Assembly: GCA_024336345.1 (NCBI GenBank)
Contig: JANFOG010000009.1
Location: forward strand, 1,116,001 to 1,180,000
Source: Mariannaea sp. PMI_226
Taxonomy: Eukaryota > Ascomycota > Sordariomycetes > Hypocreales > Nectriaceae
Reading direction: 5' to 3'
Length of the DNA stretch: 64,000 nucleotides
A program made the position numbers and the translations under genes. Within the stretch, counting starts at the first letter, position 1; each line of letters starts with the position of its first letter. Of the stretch, positions 43,110 to 54,470 are shown piece after piece. The notes below the pieces were generated by a model that made no database searches, was not told where the DNA came from, and saw nothing but the letters and a program-made list of their open reading frames with translations.

Positions 43110-44665
43110 ATGACACGCATTTTTGGTGCCTCGCATCGTCGTTTTTGGCACCAAACGTCCAAATTTGCTGCTGCTGCTGCCGTTGCCGCCGTCGCCACTG
43201 CTACAGCTTCAACTTCAACTCCGACTCTCGCCCACCTAGTCCCTTCATACCCAACCATGTCGGCCCCAGCAACCTCCGATGCTCCGGCCACTGCTCCGGC
43301 CAATGAGCCCACCACCACCACTCCTGCCGAACTCACAAAGTCCATTGATTCAGCCAAAGCTCTTTCCGATTCGTCTACCCCTACCACTGCTGTGCCTGCC
43401 ACTACCTTCGTCTCCAAGATCCCCGGTCGCTCTTCAATCCCCGAGGACGCAGCTTCCAACCCCCACCATCTTATCAAGGGCGGTTCAGTTGTTGGATTCA
43501 AGAATCCCTACCCATCATGGTCTCATAACGTAAATTTCAGTACGATCATTCGCCGAGTCGTCTGGTAGGCAAACCCAACCCAACCCCCTTCCCCTACCTT
43601 CAATTCATTTCCTCTGTCATAACTTTCTTGTCGTGATCCCAATTGGTCGCACAAGCTGACACTCAACCCTTCCCGTCCAGGCCTACGATAACTGGCGAAA
43701 TCAAGCAACCCGATACATCGCCCCCTACTGTCCCCGTTGTGAAGCCTCAATGGCTCTCCGGTCGTGATTCTTCCCAGAAGCTACGCGCCACTTGGCTTGG
43801 CCACGCCTGCTACTATGTTGAGTTCCCTTCAGGCTTGCGTGTGCTCTTTGACCCCGTCTTTGAGGACCGTTGCTCTCCCTTCACCTTCATGGGTCCCAAG
43901 CGATTCACCCCACGACCTTGTGATATCAAAGATATCCCGATTGTGGACGCCGTCGTGATCAGCCACAGCCATTATGACCACTTGTCGCACACTTCCATCC
44001 TTGAGGTCCAGAAACACCATCCCGAAGCTCAATTCTTTGTTGGTCTGGGGTTGGAGACTTGGTTCCGCAAGGCTGGCGTTAATCATGTCACTGAGCGCGA
44101 CTGGTGGGAGGATGCCGATTTAACTGTCACTGTCAAGGAAGGTGATAAGAAGCGTGAAATCTCGGCTCGTGTTTCATGCTTACCTTGTCAACACACTTCT
44201 GCCAGGTCACTCTTCGACAAGGATACCACTCTCTGGTGCTCATGGGCGGTCAAATCTGGCGGCAAATCCGTCTGGTTCGGCGGCGATACGGGCTATCGTG
44301 GAGTGCCTTACCTGCCTCCCGGCCAAGATGATTACGCACCTGAGCTCGATCACCTTCCACGATGCCCACAGTTCAAGCAGATTGGAGACTTGCGCGGACC
44401 ATTCGACCTAGGTCTGATTCCCATTGGGGCCTATTCTCCACGAGCTGCCTTTTCTCCCATGCACGCCAACCCTTTCGATTCTGTTGAGATCTTCCAAGAC
44501 ACCAAGTGCGAGCGGGCCATGGGTATTCACTGGGGTACCTGGGCACTGACTGTGGAGGAGGTTATGGAACCCCCCAAGATGTTGAAGGATGCTCTGCGCC
44601 GTAAGGGTATAGCAGAGTCGGGCATCTTCGACACATGTGACATTGGAGAGTCTCGTGAGTTCTAA
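43110..44665 (+). CDS. NAPE-PLD-type metallo-beta-lactamase-fold hydrolase, 2 exons
   Basis: Predicted 479 aa: exons 43110-43564 and 43681-44665; the intron splits Trp152. Resembles N-acyl-phosphatidylethanolamine-hydrolysing phospholipase D (mammalian NAPEPLD, yeast mitochondrial Fmp30). These release N-acylethanolamines and in yeast affect cardiolipin levels. Zinc-site residues are visible: His247, His249, Asp251, His252 in HSHYDH, GGDTGY, and GIHWGTWAL near the end; TWLGHACYYVE and FDPVFEDRCSPF are typical of the family. The N-terminus (MTRIFGASHRRFWHQTSKF, then an Ala-rich run) looks like a mitochondrial presequence, and about 80 further residues are Ser/Thr/Pro/Ala-rich. A later ATG at 43258 would remove the presequence. 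Confidence 0.9.
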
Positions 44666-45557
44666 TCGCCTCTCGTAGAAGGAAAAGGCGAGAAGGATGC
44701 AAATACAGAAGGCTAAGGCGGGTGAGCAAGAGTCGGAACTCTTTTTGTACAATACCCATTTTCTTGTATATTGCTTTTGATGGTGGAGAGCTATTCCATT
44801 GTGGTTCGGTTTTGTCACAGTTATTTGCAGGAAGTGATTGAGATTAGCAACATTATTGGAGTTTGATATTAGGAGGAAAATAGTTGGAGAGGTTTCTCTC
44901 AACGTCAGAATTTAGTTTAAGGAGAATACGTCGATTTTATCAAGGACGAGATATAGAGTGCTGATGCCCCATAATGTCATCACCAATCGTTTCCTTTACC
45001 AATCTGCTGATGGTCTCGGGTAAGCAAGATTAACAATAAGCAGCGCAATAAGATCCAACTTGAGAATGGTTCACCTAATCCGGGACTTTGTGTGATTTCC
45101 TTAAATGAATATCGACCCAGTAACTTATTTCATGCCTTGAATTTGCTTGGTTATTCTGTATTTACAGTTGGCAGTCGGTTCTTGAGACTTTTGACTCTCG
45201 ATACCTAGTTAACCTATAGCTTTTGGCTTTGTTGGTTCCCTCTCAGAACTTTCCCGATGATTCGGTCCCACTTCAGCCACATCTGGACTGGTGAGTGACG
45301 TATCTTACTCGCCACAGCGCGGTATACGACGGCTTTACACCACCAAAGTCTCACTGGGAACGTCGCATCTTGACTGGCTTCATTCAACACATATAAATAC
45401 CCCCAAAACGAATTTCAACCCTCTTCTACTTTCTTTACTCATCTTACAAAAAGAGACGAAGCCCACACCTTACTTACTGTTGAAGCAAGGCAAAAGAATT
45501 ACCTCTTTCTTCCTTTGGAATACCACCAACTTGCCCATCAACCTACAACATTCAACC
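44666..45557. other. intergenic, no gene seen
   Basis: About 0.9 kb between the NAPE-PLD-type gene and the small acidic-protein gene. The right end is C/A- and C/T-rich leader sequence. Confidence 0.6.
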
Positions 45558-45770
45558 ATGGGCCTTCCTGCTTTTTCCGACAGCAAGCAGACCCCGCAGC
45601 AGGACGGGGAGAAGCAGCAACAAGACCAGGCCGCGCAGACTGCCACTGGAGCCGGCGCGAACACAGGCGCGGGTGTGACCAGGCCTAAGACAGAGGAGGA
45701 GCTGGAGGCGGATCGCTTGTATGAGGAGGCCATGGAGGAGGAATATGCTAAGCGGGAAGGTGGTGCGTAA
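45558..45770 (+). CDS. small acidic hydrophilic protein (70 aa)
   Basis: Starts at ATG 45558 in a good context (CAACC before ATG). The frame is open further upstream, but that part reads as leader. Residues 1-45 are Gln/Ala/Thr/Gly-rich; the C-terminus is strongly acidic and helical-looking (EEELEADRLYEEAMEEEY). Short proteins ending this way are widespread in filamentous fungi, to my recollection, without known function. No signal peptide or membrane segment. Confidence 0.65.
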   Translation: MGLPAFSDSKQTPQQDGEKQQQDQAAQTATGAGANTGAGVTRPKTEEELEADRLYEEAMEEEYAKREGGA

Positions 45771-46532
45771 AGTACCCACGATGGTACCTTTATATCAAAA
45801 GGGGATGTTGTACCGTTCGTCGATGTCATGAGAAACGTGCAAGGTAGTAGGGAACAATGGTTGGGATAGGATTAGCAACTGTGTAGCATCATCAAGGATG
45901 GGAGAAAACCCCACTCGAAATATGAATTTGAAGTTTACAAGTCCTCTGAGCGGTTACCACGTATGATTACTACGTTATTTCATTTCATTTCATTTCATTT
46001 CATCTCGTGTGAAGATGGGGATGTACAGCCTCTATGTAGCCCACCCACCCTTCTTCAATTAGTAATCTATGGGCTCGACTTTTATATCTAGTGTTATCTG
46101 CAATCAAGAGATACAAAGCAACATAGACAAGGAGAACACTCAAATGACCACCCATCTCTAGCTTGCACCATGGCATTACAAGCCTAGGGATGCCATTTAT
46201 TCGCAGCATGTTGAATGGACGTGTTAAACCTTGTTTGCGAATAGCACTCTTTCACATGGTCACACATGTAAGTAATCTTGAGAGTGCGGCTCTGAAGGCA
46301 TGACGGCCACATACTCGGAGACGGCCGTTCCATAGCGTCATATTTTAGTGATGGCCTGCTCACCAGTATGCCGCAATCATATTTGCTGCCCTTGCTTGCA
46401 GCAGCGTGTTTGAGAGAAGCTGGACTGAAAAGCAACTTCGCCGCGGGTGCGAGTACGCGGGATGGGTTCATTTCCATCATGGAAACAAATAGAGATGCGG
46501 CTATAAAGATTTAAAGTCTTTGTAGCAGTTGC
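45771..46532. other. intergenic between convergent genes
   Basis: About 760 bp. Apart from the TTTCA microsatellite near 45975 I see nothing in it. Confidence 0.6.
45974..46002. repeat. TTTCA microsatellite
   Basis: Five consecutive 5-bp TTTCA units plus partial copies. Confidence 0.85.
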
Positions 46533-47699
46533 TCAACCAGTTTCTCGCAGCCTTGCTAGGGCTGCCGCAATCCCACCACTCAACTCGGGATCTTTCGAGC
46601 CGTTGCCTGTTTGGCTGGCTGCCTCGGCGGCAGCTGTCTTCTTGGACTCCTCGATTGCGGCGGCAAGCATTGCTTCATCTTCGTCCTCATTGTCATCATC
46701 GTCCATAAACTGGAACTGCCTTCCTGCTGGTGCACTGCTCGGTCCCGGTGGCGCAGCCCGTACTGGCGATTGTCGAGAAGACGGTCCTGTCGACGGCATG
46801 TCCCTCAGTGGAACCCTTGAGAGCGGCCTGGCCTGCTCCAGTACTGCGGTGCGACCCGTGGGCTTCACTGTCTTCTTGGTTGCTTTCTTGACACGGAAAG
46901 GTTCCTCCACTGCCGACGTCCACCTTTTGACCTTGATCCCACCCCAACCACCGAGCATTCCCAGCTGCTCCGGATCGGCATTCACTGCGTTCTTCAAGCT
47001 ACCAAAGTTGCTCACCAGCGCGACGGCATCTGACTTGTTCAAACTCCTCGGCACGGTTACAAACTCGACCAGCTTCTCTCCATAGCTTGAGGGCTGCTGT
47101 CCCCGGATAGCCCCAAACGTGGCGTGCTCATAGCTTTTATACAGCTCCAAGTATCGTGCAGCCTCGGCTGCTGACCAGCACAGAATCACCGTCACGTTAT
47201 TCACAAGTGAAGTTTTGGAGAGTTCTTTGATGGAGGGCTCATGGTTTGGAATGTCGACCATGGTGAGGACGAGACGCAAGTTGTATTTGCCTTGCAAATT
47301 TCGAATGCGCGTGTAGATGTATTCGGGATGAAGTCGATGGTACTTCAAACTGAGAAACAAGGCGCAGGTGCCCAGACCGAGGACGTAATCAGCTGGGATG
47401 TCGCTGTACTCCCAGGGTATAGACCGGATGCTCGTCAGCACAGGGTTTCCTCGCTGACGCGGCGATACGAGGATGGTTGAGCCGGATTGGGCTTTCTTCG
47501 GGAGGGCTTGCGGCGTGGGCTGGGTGACTGCGCGGCCGGATGCATCGGAAGGGGGAGCTGCATCGAGGCGTTGAGGTGTTGGCTGTTGTATTCTTTGGGG
47601 CGTGGGCTGGGAGACTGGTGGTTTGCGCACGATAGGAGCTGAGTCGACGGAGGCCATGGCGGCCAGGAGGTCGTCGTCGGCGCCGTAATCGTCGTCCAT
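46533..47699 (-). CDS. RAD10: DNA repair endonuclease subunit Rad10/ERCC1
   Basis: Single exon, 388 aa. Non-catalytic partner of Rad1/XPF; the pair cuts the 5' side of bulky lesions in nucleotide-excision repair and trims flaps in recombination. The central domain is clear (about 83-210: GNPVLTSIRSIPWEYSDI, LGTCALFLSLKYHRLHPEYI, LVLTMVDIP), followed by the tandem helix-hairpin-helix region (about 225-285: SLNKSDAVALVSNFGSLK, LGMLGGWGGIKVKRW). The N-terminus (1-80) is disordered, with PTPQ repeats. About 100 further residues follow the HhH region and include an acidic stretch with a UIM-like motif (EDEAMLAAAIEES), which animal ERCC1 lacks. It converges on the small acidic-protein gene. Confidence 0.95.
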   Translation of the reverse strand: MDDDYGADDDLLAAMASVDSAPIVRKPPVSQPTPQRIQQPTPQRLDAAPPSDASGRAVTQPTPQALPKKAQSGSTILVSPRQRGNPVLTSIRSIPWEYSDIPADYVLGLGTCALFLSLKYHRLHPEYIYTRIRNLQGKYNLRLVLTMVDIPNHEPSIKELSKTSLVNNVTVILCWSAAEAARYLELYKSYEHATFGAIRGQQPSSYGEKLVEFVTVPRSLNKSDAVALVSNFGSLKNAVNADPEQLGMLGGWGGIKVKRWTSAVEEPFRVKKATKKTVKPTGRTAVLEQARPLSRVPLRDMPSTGPSSRQSPVRAAPPGPSSAPAGRQFQFMDDDDNEDEDEAMLAAAIEESKKTAAAEAASQTGNGSKDPELSGGIAAALARLRETG

Positions 47700-48680
47700 G
47701 GCAGTTTCCTAGCGATTGGGCTTGACAATTGTAAGGTATTCTGACGACTTGCTAGGTAGCTATAGGATGGGGCAGAGTAAGGAGTGAACTGTCAGCGCAA
47801 TGGGTGGCTTGGACGAGATGATATTTTGAGGATGTTGGTTGGAGACTTGAACTTGAGGTGCACGATAACGATAGGTAGCATTGTTATGGAGGGGGAGCTA
47901 GCTATTTAGTGGATGTTGTTTAGTGGGGTCTACCCGTTAACTAGGTCCAAGTGTCCAGGCTCCAGCGCGGAGCTTGAGTGGAGCATCCGTCGGGGTTTGG
48001 AGAACTTCCTGATCGGGAAGGTTTCCAGTGACGGGAAAATCATTCCATGGCCCATCGTCGCCAAGTTGCATCATTGCGCTGCTCTGGCGCATGGGGAACC
48101 CTTGTACTGGATGGTGTCCCGAGAATCAGGTAAAAAAAGTGAGGGTGTGCATTTGCAGTAGAGTAAGGTACCTACAGAACTACTGCCAGCGATGCTCTCG
48201 CCAAGGTACTATGTACGAGGTCCTGTACGTCAACAGGAGGTATGCCACCCTGCGCAATTATGCGATGCATGCAACATCGTGTATGGCGTCTTATTGGCCT
48301 TGACAGATGGGAGTTCCTTGTTTCTCGAGCTTAGATATGACGACTGTGGCTTTGGTATTCTTCGAGGTCTAGTCACGCAAGTGAGACCATGTCACCCTCG
48401 AGGCCAGGGGGAACGTTATGCGGCCGGTCGTTTGTAGTGTGTTTATTCATATAATAATTTATCTGAGATTTGATTTCTCTGTATGTCTTTCCAGTCTTCC
48501 CACAAAGCTGTTCCGTATCCATCGCTGTGAACGCCAAAAACTCACAATTTTGTCCAATGATACCGTCCCGTCCCATCCTATCCCATCCTGTAGACTCCCT
48601 GTGGTACGATCGATTTTGCTTAACCAATCCTCGTTCAATCTTTCCGTCTAAAATTCACCCAACTAAGTAACGCTCACTGT
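47700..48680. other. intergenic, no gene seen
   Basis: About 1 kb with the RAD10 promoter and the 3' side of the next minus-strand gene. No repeat or gene is recognised. Confidence 0.6.
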
Positions 48681-49979
48681 TCAGTCCAAGTCCTCCTGTA
48701 GTCCATCATATTCGCTCTCGTTCGGTACCGAGTTTTCCATCATGGTCCCATGCATCGCATAGAGCGCGCTCAGCCATGTGTCAAAAATCTGACCAACGTT
48801 GGCCAGCTGAGGGTTGATATCCGCCATTTTCGTGACTTGATCCCGGAGTCGCTCGTAGGCCTCGATCATGACCCATATCTGTAGAGCGGCATGGTCTGAG
48901 CCTCCTCGATGCAGCCTGTCTTCTCCCATGGCGGATGAGAGTTCGCGGGTGAGGAGGTCGAGGCAGATCTGTAGGCTCAGATTATCTGCGGATTGGGGCC
49001 GACTTGGAGGCGGCGTGTTGATGCCTTGCCGTGGCAGTCTCGGAGATGGTTCTGGTGAGGCCTCGACAGAAAATGAGATTGGTTTGAAGTAGATGGCATC
49101 CTCTTCAAAAGCTACTGTTACTTCTTCGCGGCTGGATGTCGAGTGGCGAGGTGAGCTAAAAGTCTGCAGTGGCGCTGGGTGAGGGTAAGGGTATGGGTGA
49201 AGGCAAGGTTGAGGCTGAGAGCTTGCTCGAGATCTGCTCTGCCTTTGTTGTTGTTGCAGCAAAGAGTCAATGGGGACATCCAGTATATCTTGCCATGGTT
49301 CCATCTGTGGGGTGGATGAGATTTCGCTCGTTGATTCCGCCTCAGGCGCCCCTCTTGATTCAAGTAGCGCATTGTATTGTTCGGCAATCAATTCGACACT
49401 TGAAGTCCTCCATCCAACCTCCGGGTCTCTTCTGACTGCGTGCCTCTGCCAATGTTGCCGCTGCTGCTGTTGTCGTTGCTGTTCTTCCCGCTGTTGCTTC
49501 CTCTCTAGTTGGCCAATTCTGAACACGGGCGTCTTTGCTTGGCGCCGCATAATCGAGTTCGTCGAGTTTGACGACACCAGGGATGGGATGGACGCACTAT
49601 CCAGCGATGATCTTCCCGTCAAATCACGAATTGTTAAGTGTGATAATTCAGGAATGGTACATTGTTGGGATAGCTGCAGTGGTGACGGTAGAGGCGACGG
49701 CTCCGACGACATGACACTCACAATCGTTGTCGGACGTAGGTAGTCATTCCATTTTGCATCGCTCAAGTCGGGAGCGCCATTATGAATCTGGGATTCGGTT
49801 TTGCGACTGGCCGAGCTGACGGAGGACTCGACGGACTCGCGCTTAGGCCTAAAACTCTTAATCTTTGGTTCGCTTTTCTGCAATTTTCTTCGGGTCGGCT
49901 TTAGGGATGGAGGTGAAGGTGGGTGTGCGGGCGGTGGAGATGGAGGCGAATGCGAATGTACTGGCGTGAGATAGTTCAT
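48681..49979 (-). CDS. unknown Ser/Pro/Gln-rich protein (432 aa)
   Basis: Single exon. The first 300 residues are mostly low complexity: a Pro/Ser N-terminus, a basic patch (TRRKLQKSEPKIKSFRPKR, about 28-46), and a Gln/Arg-rich run (about 159-180). The last 100 residues look folded and helical (LSLQICLDLLTRELSSAM, then IWVMIEAYERLRDQVTKM and FDTWLSALYAMHG), so the function probably lies there. I do not recognise the family. No membrane segment or signal peptide, so cytosolic or nuclear. Confidence 0.75.
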   Translation of the reverse strand: MNYLTPVHSHSPPSPPPAHPPSPPSLKPTRRKLQKSEPKIKSFRPKRESVESSVSSASRKTESQIHNGAPDLSDAKWNDYLRPTTIVSVMSSEPSPLPSPLQLSQQCTIPELSHLTIRDLTGRSSLDSASIPSLVSSNSTNSIMRRQAKTPVFRIGQLERKQQREEQQRQQQQRQHWQRHAVRRDPEVGWRTSSVELIAEQYNALLESRGAPEAESTSEISSTPQMEPWQDILDVPIDSLLQQQQRQSRSRASSQPQPCLHPYPYPHPAPLQTFSSPRHSTSSREEVTVAFEEDAIYFKPISFSVEASPEPSPRLPRQGINTPPPSRPQSADNLSLQICLDLLTRELSSAMGEDRLHRGGSDHAALQIWVMIEAYERLRDQVTKMADINPQLANVGQIFDTWLSALYAMHGTMMENSVPNESEYDGLQEDLD

Positions 49980-52081
49980 TGTGGATGAAGAGTGCAGAGT
50001 ACGAAGTAGATGAGAAATTTCGATCTATCGCCAAGGCATTCGCAAAAGTGCGTTTATAGTGGTGATGTGGTAAAAAAAATATATTGTCCTCAAGAAAAAG
50101 ATCCTTGGGAATATTTGGGTCAAATCGCCGGTGTTGTCATGCCCCAGGCCGAGATCGTCGATTTACAACTCGAGTTGGGCTGAAGTAAGTAGATGGAGAG
50201 AGAAGAAGCAGCTCACAATGGATGAACAGAGCAAAATACGGAAGAAAGAAAGGAAGAAACGAGACGTAGGGGTGCGGAATTGAGAACAGAAAAGAGAGAA
50301 AGAAAAAAAAGAAAACCAGAAATGGACGAGATTTTCCCTTTACCGCCTCCTCTTTCATTTGGCACAATCAGGGCGAACCTGGGGGGGAGAACACGCGTGT
50401 GGCATGGCATCCCAAACTCGGCCCCAAGAAAGGTGGCTTCACATCCTGCGAGCGGGACAGCCCTGCATGCGTGTATATGCAGGTGGTTTAATTGACCTAA
50501 CTACTACCTACGTAACTTATTTAGTGTGAATGATGGGATTGGAAGGGAATTAGAGAACGGGAGAGAAGGGAAGAGAAAAACCGGCGGGGGAGAGGGAATA
50601 AGAATCGCCCACGTCATGGTTGGTGCCCATCGACCGGCAGTCAGAAGTTACGGAGTATACGGTTGGATGAAAAGAATGAGCTGAGCCCATGGCCATTTTT
50701 AGAGACCAAGTTCGATGGCACTGCAACGGGGGCCAAAATGGAACTGAGGAATTTTTTTCCTTTTTCTTTTTTCTTTTCTTTTTCTTTTTTGTAACTCATC
50801 ATAACTGTGGACTCAGCAATGCAAAGACTCTTCTGTTCGAGAAGGGTTCGCTATGTATGTAGGGAGAGGGCGATTGACCGAGATGAGCCGAGACGGTTGG
50901 TTTCCGAATGTCTCGAACCGGTTATCCCCAAAGGAAAAAGATTCTGCATCGTCACTGGTGAGCCAGGGTCGATTCTGCGGGTGTGTCCATGCTCCGAGTC
51001 CACATTGGGTGGTCTGACCGGGGGGGAAAGATCTTCAACTTTGCTGTCCTGTATTCGTTAGGCGGCAACGCGAGCGATACGTTGACAAGAACCCTTGTCT
51101 AGCTGCATGCTGCTTGATGTCATGTGTCGGCAAACATCTGTCCCAGGCTTTTCCAAGACCAGGCAAGCTCTGCAGCAAGGGCCTACCTGTTGTAGAACTG
51201 CCAAACCGGAGTTGGTTCAAGGAGGAACGTACCGAAATACGTTGAGTTGTGACTCTTATTACTTAACGTTATATCTAGCTTAGATATGGAGATCATACTG
51301 TATTCAGGTACGCCTGCAAAGTTGGCCCTTGTATCATGGTAGCCAAAGGGTTCTCATTTCGTTCGAATGGATCTGCAGGAGTAGTCGATGCTCCTCTCCT
51401 TTTTTTTTTCTCCTTCTTTCCTTTCCCCCTTCGAGGGGACCCTGAGAAAATGACCTTCTCCACGTCAAGCCACCTCATTTTTATGGGTAGGTCAACAGCA
51501 CTACTGTAGGGTCGTGTCTTTGTGTGTATGATGGTTGGATGGATATAAAGGCGGTGACGGTTGGGCCTCCACAGACCAACCACCTGGTGAACTTTTGACG
51601 CATTCATGAGGCATGGAAAAGAGTCATAATTTATGAGTGAGGGGAGTTTGACCACAAATTTAGTTATCTTTAACTAATCACATTTTGATCCTGATCCTGG
51701 CCCCTAATATTTACGCAATGTCTGCAGATTACAACAGCTGGTGATGGTGGTTTGCTCTTCTTCTCATTTGCAATCACGTGACTCATCATATATCTGCTTC
51801 TGGTCACAGCCATGAGAAGAGGATAGATTCTCATGGTTATCAACCAGTATATAATTAATTCAGAAATAAATGGTAGAGGTCTAATCGCAGTGTTCTATGA
51901 CCAGGCAGTCAAAGGCTCCTACCTTTCAGTCTGCCATATATACAGCTTCTCCCTCCGCAATGCGCTACATTTGCAGCTCAAATCAGAATATGCCACATTA
52001 TTTCTCATAATAGTCTGCCATGGCTGCTGAAGAAAATCCAGTCCATCAACTTGAGAACCCCTCCAATTCTACAGATCATAT
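49980..52081. other. long intergenic region, simple-sequence tracts
   Basis: About 2.1 kb. Purine-rich near 50190-50320, T/C-rich near 50755-50792 and again near 51395-51430. Frames of 60-120 codons have no family features. Nothing coding is recognised. Confidence 0.55.
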
Positions 52082-54280
52082 TTAGCAGAAAGTGAGAGTG
52101 CGCCGTACATATTCACCAGCTTCTAGCATGGCAACGGCCTCCCCATCCATGACGCCCTCAACATACGCTTCGCCCAGAACCTCATAATTTGCATCCTTTG
52201 GTCGGATTACCAGCGGAGTGCTACAACCGAATACTATGCAGACAAGATCCCCAACGCGGCTCTGCTTTTCTCCAGGACCGTAGGCGTTGTCGGGCGCCCA
52301 GCCGATGTAACCTCTGTCGGTAAACATCAGCCTCCGCGACATGTTTGTTCTCTCGGCCGCGTTGAACGCTTCGGAGTAGTCAAACTCATTGGCATCGTCA
52401 GGGATCGTGTCTGAGAAGAAGGAGCCCAGGGTCCTGTCTCCCATGGGCATGCTGTCGTGTATCTCCCACCAGTCACTCCAGCGAAAGTAGTAATCCGACT
52501 GGTCAGCAAGAAACGCCCACCCTCGTCTCTTGAACTCGTCTATGGCCTGGTTCGCATCCCGGGGTAGCGACAAGATTGCCGAGTGCCGTTCGGAAACGCG
52601 TTGGCAATTTGTCACGCGGCCAAGCAGCATCATGGTATAAATTGCCGTGGCGATGTTGTCACCATATCTGCTCTCCCAGCCGGCAGGCGGCGGATGAACG
52701 GACCTTGGTTCCCAGTGGAAATATCCCTTTTCCCGCGCGCCGAGGCCGCATATCCTATCAATTATGAATCCCTCGCATCGAAGAAGACGTCGGTCAGGTG
52801 ATAGGGAATATGATGCGGGCTGGTTCCGGTGCGCACAGTAAATCTGTTCGGGTGGGAGTGCCGGCGTGTTCGGATCCCAGAAAGGCCCAGCAAAGGGCTT
52901 CTCGGGCGCAGAGAACGGGATCTTCTGGTCCCAGGACCAGTCAATCACCCATGAAGGTGTCCGAGTTGGGCCCCAGGGGTTCGCGTCTCTCAGCGGCTCC
53001 AAGTTCTGGTAGTGCTCGATGAAGACGAGAGTGGTCTCTCGATACAAGTCGGGAGTTGGGAGGGAGTGAAGCCCCGTGATGCGACGGACAATCTCTGGCT
53101 CCATCATTCCTACTAACGCAAATACTTTATCCTTGCTATCCCGGCAAGAAGATGTCGACAGATCCAGCAGTCGCCGCAGAGGCTGCCGGGTGCCGCCCCC
53201 GGCTTCGAACTCGCTCAGCACTCTGATGCTTCGATATACAAGATGTATACCGGCAGTTGTCCATACCGTGGGTTTCAATCGCCTAAGTTGTCTCTCGTTG
53301 GAAAGAAGGGAGTCTTTTCTCGTCCAAAGGGTCCCTGAGTACAAGATGCCGAGTCCTCGGAAAAGGGAGGGTAGATCGATGACCTCGTCGCCGCATTGGA
53401 GCACAGTCGCAGACGAGCCAAGCACAAGTTCTTGAATAATCCAGAGGCGATACCAGTACGTCCGATCCATTAACTTGTCGAGGCCATAGAAGCAGAAGCG
53501 TCCAAAAAGGCTAGGATTGTTATCTAATGCCTGTCCCACAGACCGTTTCTCCTCCTCGTTCAGTTTGGAGAGGCCACGGAGCAGCTTGAAAGCATCATCG
53601 CTTTCGTTGGCCGCGTTTCCAAGCCAGGCCAAGACACTCCATGCCTGGCCGTATACTTCCCTCATCTTCCCGACCTGCTGGGCGGTCTCCTGTTGGTCCT
53701 TCTGGTTGATGCATACGGCATCTACCCACAGCTTGTATCTTGATGTGAAGGTGTCTTTCTGAGCCACGGCACGAAGAGCGTGTTCCAGGTTCTTAGTAAC
53801 AGTCAATTTCTTGTTATCTAGGAGAATAACCCCCGTCATGTTTGAACCCCAGACGTAGGACAGGGCGGCATAGTCCCCCCAGTGAAATCGCATGTTACCA
53901 TCGGATGGAGCTCGGGAGTTGGTAGAAGTCTCTGGCTGGCAATCCAGGTGGCTCTCTTGCTCTCCGTTGAAAGCTTGTCGCGATTCGATCCAGCAGTTGA
54001 CGATTCGTCGAGTCGCGCAGCCCTGCCAGTTGCTCGATTCGAGGTAGCTGGTGTACTCATCAGTTCGGGCATCTAATGATACCACCTCTAAGTTGCAACG
54101 GACTGTTTCGCTGTTGTCATGCAACTTCTCGACTGTCAAGAGTCTTATCTCGTTGGTTTCATTGTCTAATGCTCTGTACATGCCGTCGACGGCCCCGTTT
54201 ATTGAACCACCATCTTGTCCCAATCCCGTTTGGACGGGAGACCCAATCAGTCCCCGACGCGGCCTTGGTCGTAGTTTCAT
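52082..54280 (-). CDS. HET-domain protein (heterokaryon incompatibility type)
   Basis: Single exon, 732 aa. The HET domain starts near residue 137 with YAALSYVWG and continues with LWVDAVCINQKD (184-195), EQ..Q-type helix QVGKMREVYGQAWSVLAWLG (202-221) and YWYRLWIIQEL (about 275). HET proteins trigger compartment death when unlike individuals fuse, although most genomic HET genes have no proven role. The N-terminal 130 residues precede the domain and look irregular; the C-terminal 400 residues contain no NACHT, WD or ankyrin repeats that I can see, though they hold the IGWAPD and VRRTLTF-type ends seen in this large family. Such genes often sit in variable regions. Confidence 0.9.
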   Translation of the reverse strand: MKLRPRPRRGLIGSPVQTGLGQDGGSINGAVDGMYRALDNETNEIRLLTVEKLHDNSETVRCNLEVVSLDARTDEYTSYLESSNWQGCATRRIVNCWIESRQAFNGEQESHLDCQPETSTNSRAPSDGNMRFHWGDYAALSYVWGSNMTGVILLDNKKLTVTKNLEHALRAVAQKDTFTSRYKLWVDAVCINQKDQQETAQQVGKMREVYGQAWSVLAWLGNAANESDDAFKLLRGLSKLNEEEKRSVGQALDNNPSLFGRFCFYGLDKLMDRTYWYRLWIIQELVLGSSATVLQCGDEVIDLPSLFRGLGILYSGTLWTRKDSLLSNERQLRRLKPTVWTTAGIHLVYRSIRVLSEFEAGGGTRQPLRRLLDLSTSSCRDSKDKVFALVGMMEPEIVRRITGLHSLPTPDLYRETTLVFIEHYQNLEPLRDANPWGPTRTPSWVIDWSWDQKIPFSAPEKPFAGPFWDPNTPALPPEQIYCAHRNQPASYSLSPDRRLLRCEGFIIDRICGLGAREKGYFHWEPRSVHPPPAGWESRYGDNIATAIYTMMLLGRVTNCQRVSERHSAILSLPRDANQAIDEFKRRGWAFLADQSDYYFRWSDWWEIHDSMPMGDRTLGSFFSDTIPDDANEFDYSEAFNAAERTNMSRRLMFTDRGYIGWAPDNAYGPGEKQSRVGDLVCIVFGCSTPLVIRPKDANYEVLGEAYVEGVMDGEAVAMLEAGEYVRRTLTFC

Positions 54281-54448
54281 ATGGAATAAGACTGGAAAAG
54301 AAAGAAGTCATTGACGGCAAGCACAGTTTCTATTTCATTATTGGCAGTAGGAATTGCTCTTAACTTAGGTATCTATGTATGCTGCGAGGCGAGCTGACGC
54401 TGAGCTGAAACATTTGCTGACTCGCTTGGTGCGTACTGCACTACCTAT

Positions 54449-54470
54449 TCAGCTTCAGCAGAGAAGCTGA
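54449..54470. repeat. hairpin-forming inverted repeat
   Basis: TCAGCTTC - 6 nt - GAAGCTGA: a perfect 8-bp stem about 170 bp upstream of the HET-gene ATG, followed by GCTGAGCTG-type direct copies. Confidence 0.7.

Noticed and set aside
43049..43501. 150-codon minus-strand frame opposite the NAPE-PLD-type exon 1
   Set aside because: Val/Ala/Glu-rich shadow of the Thr/Ala-rich coding strand.
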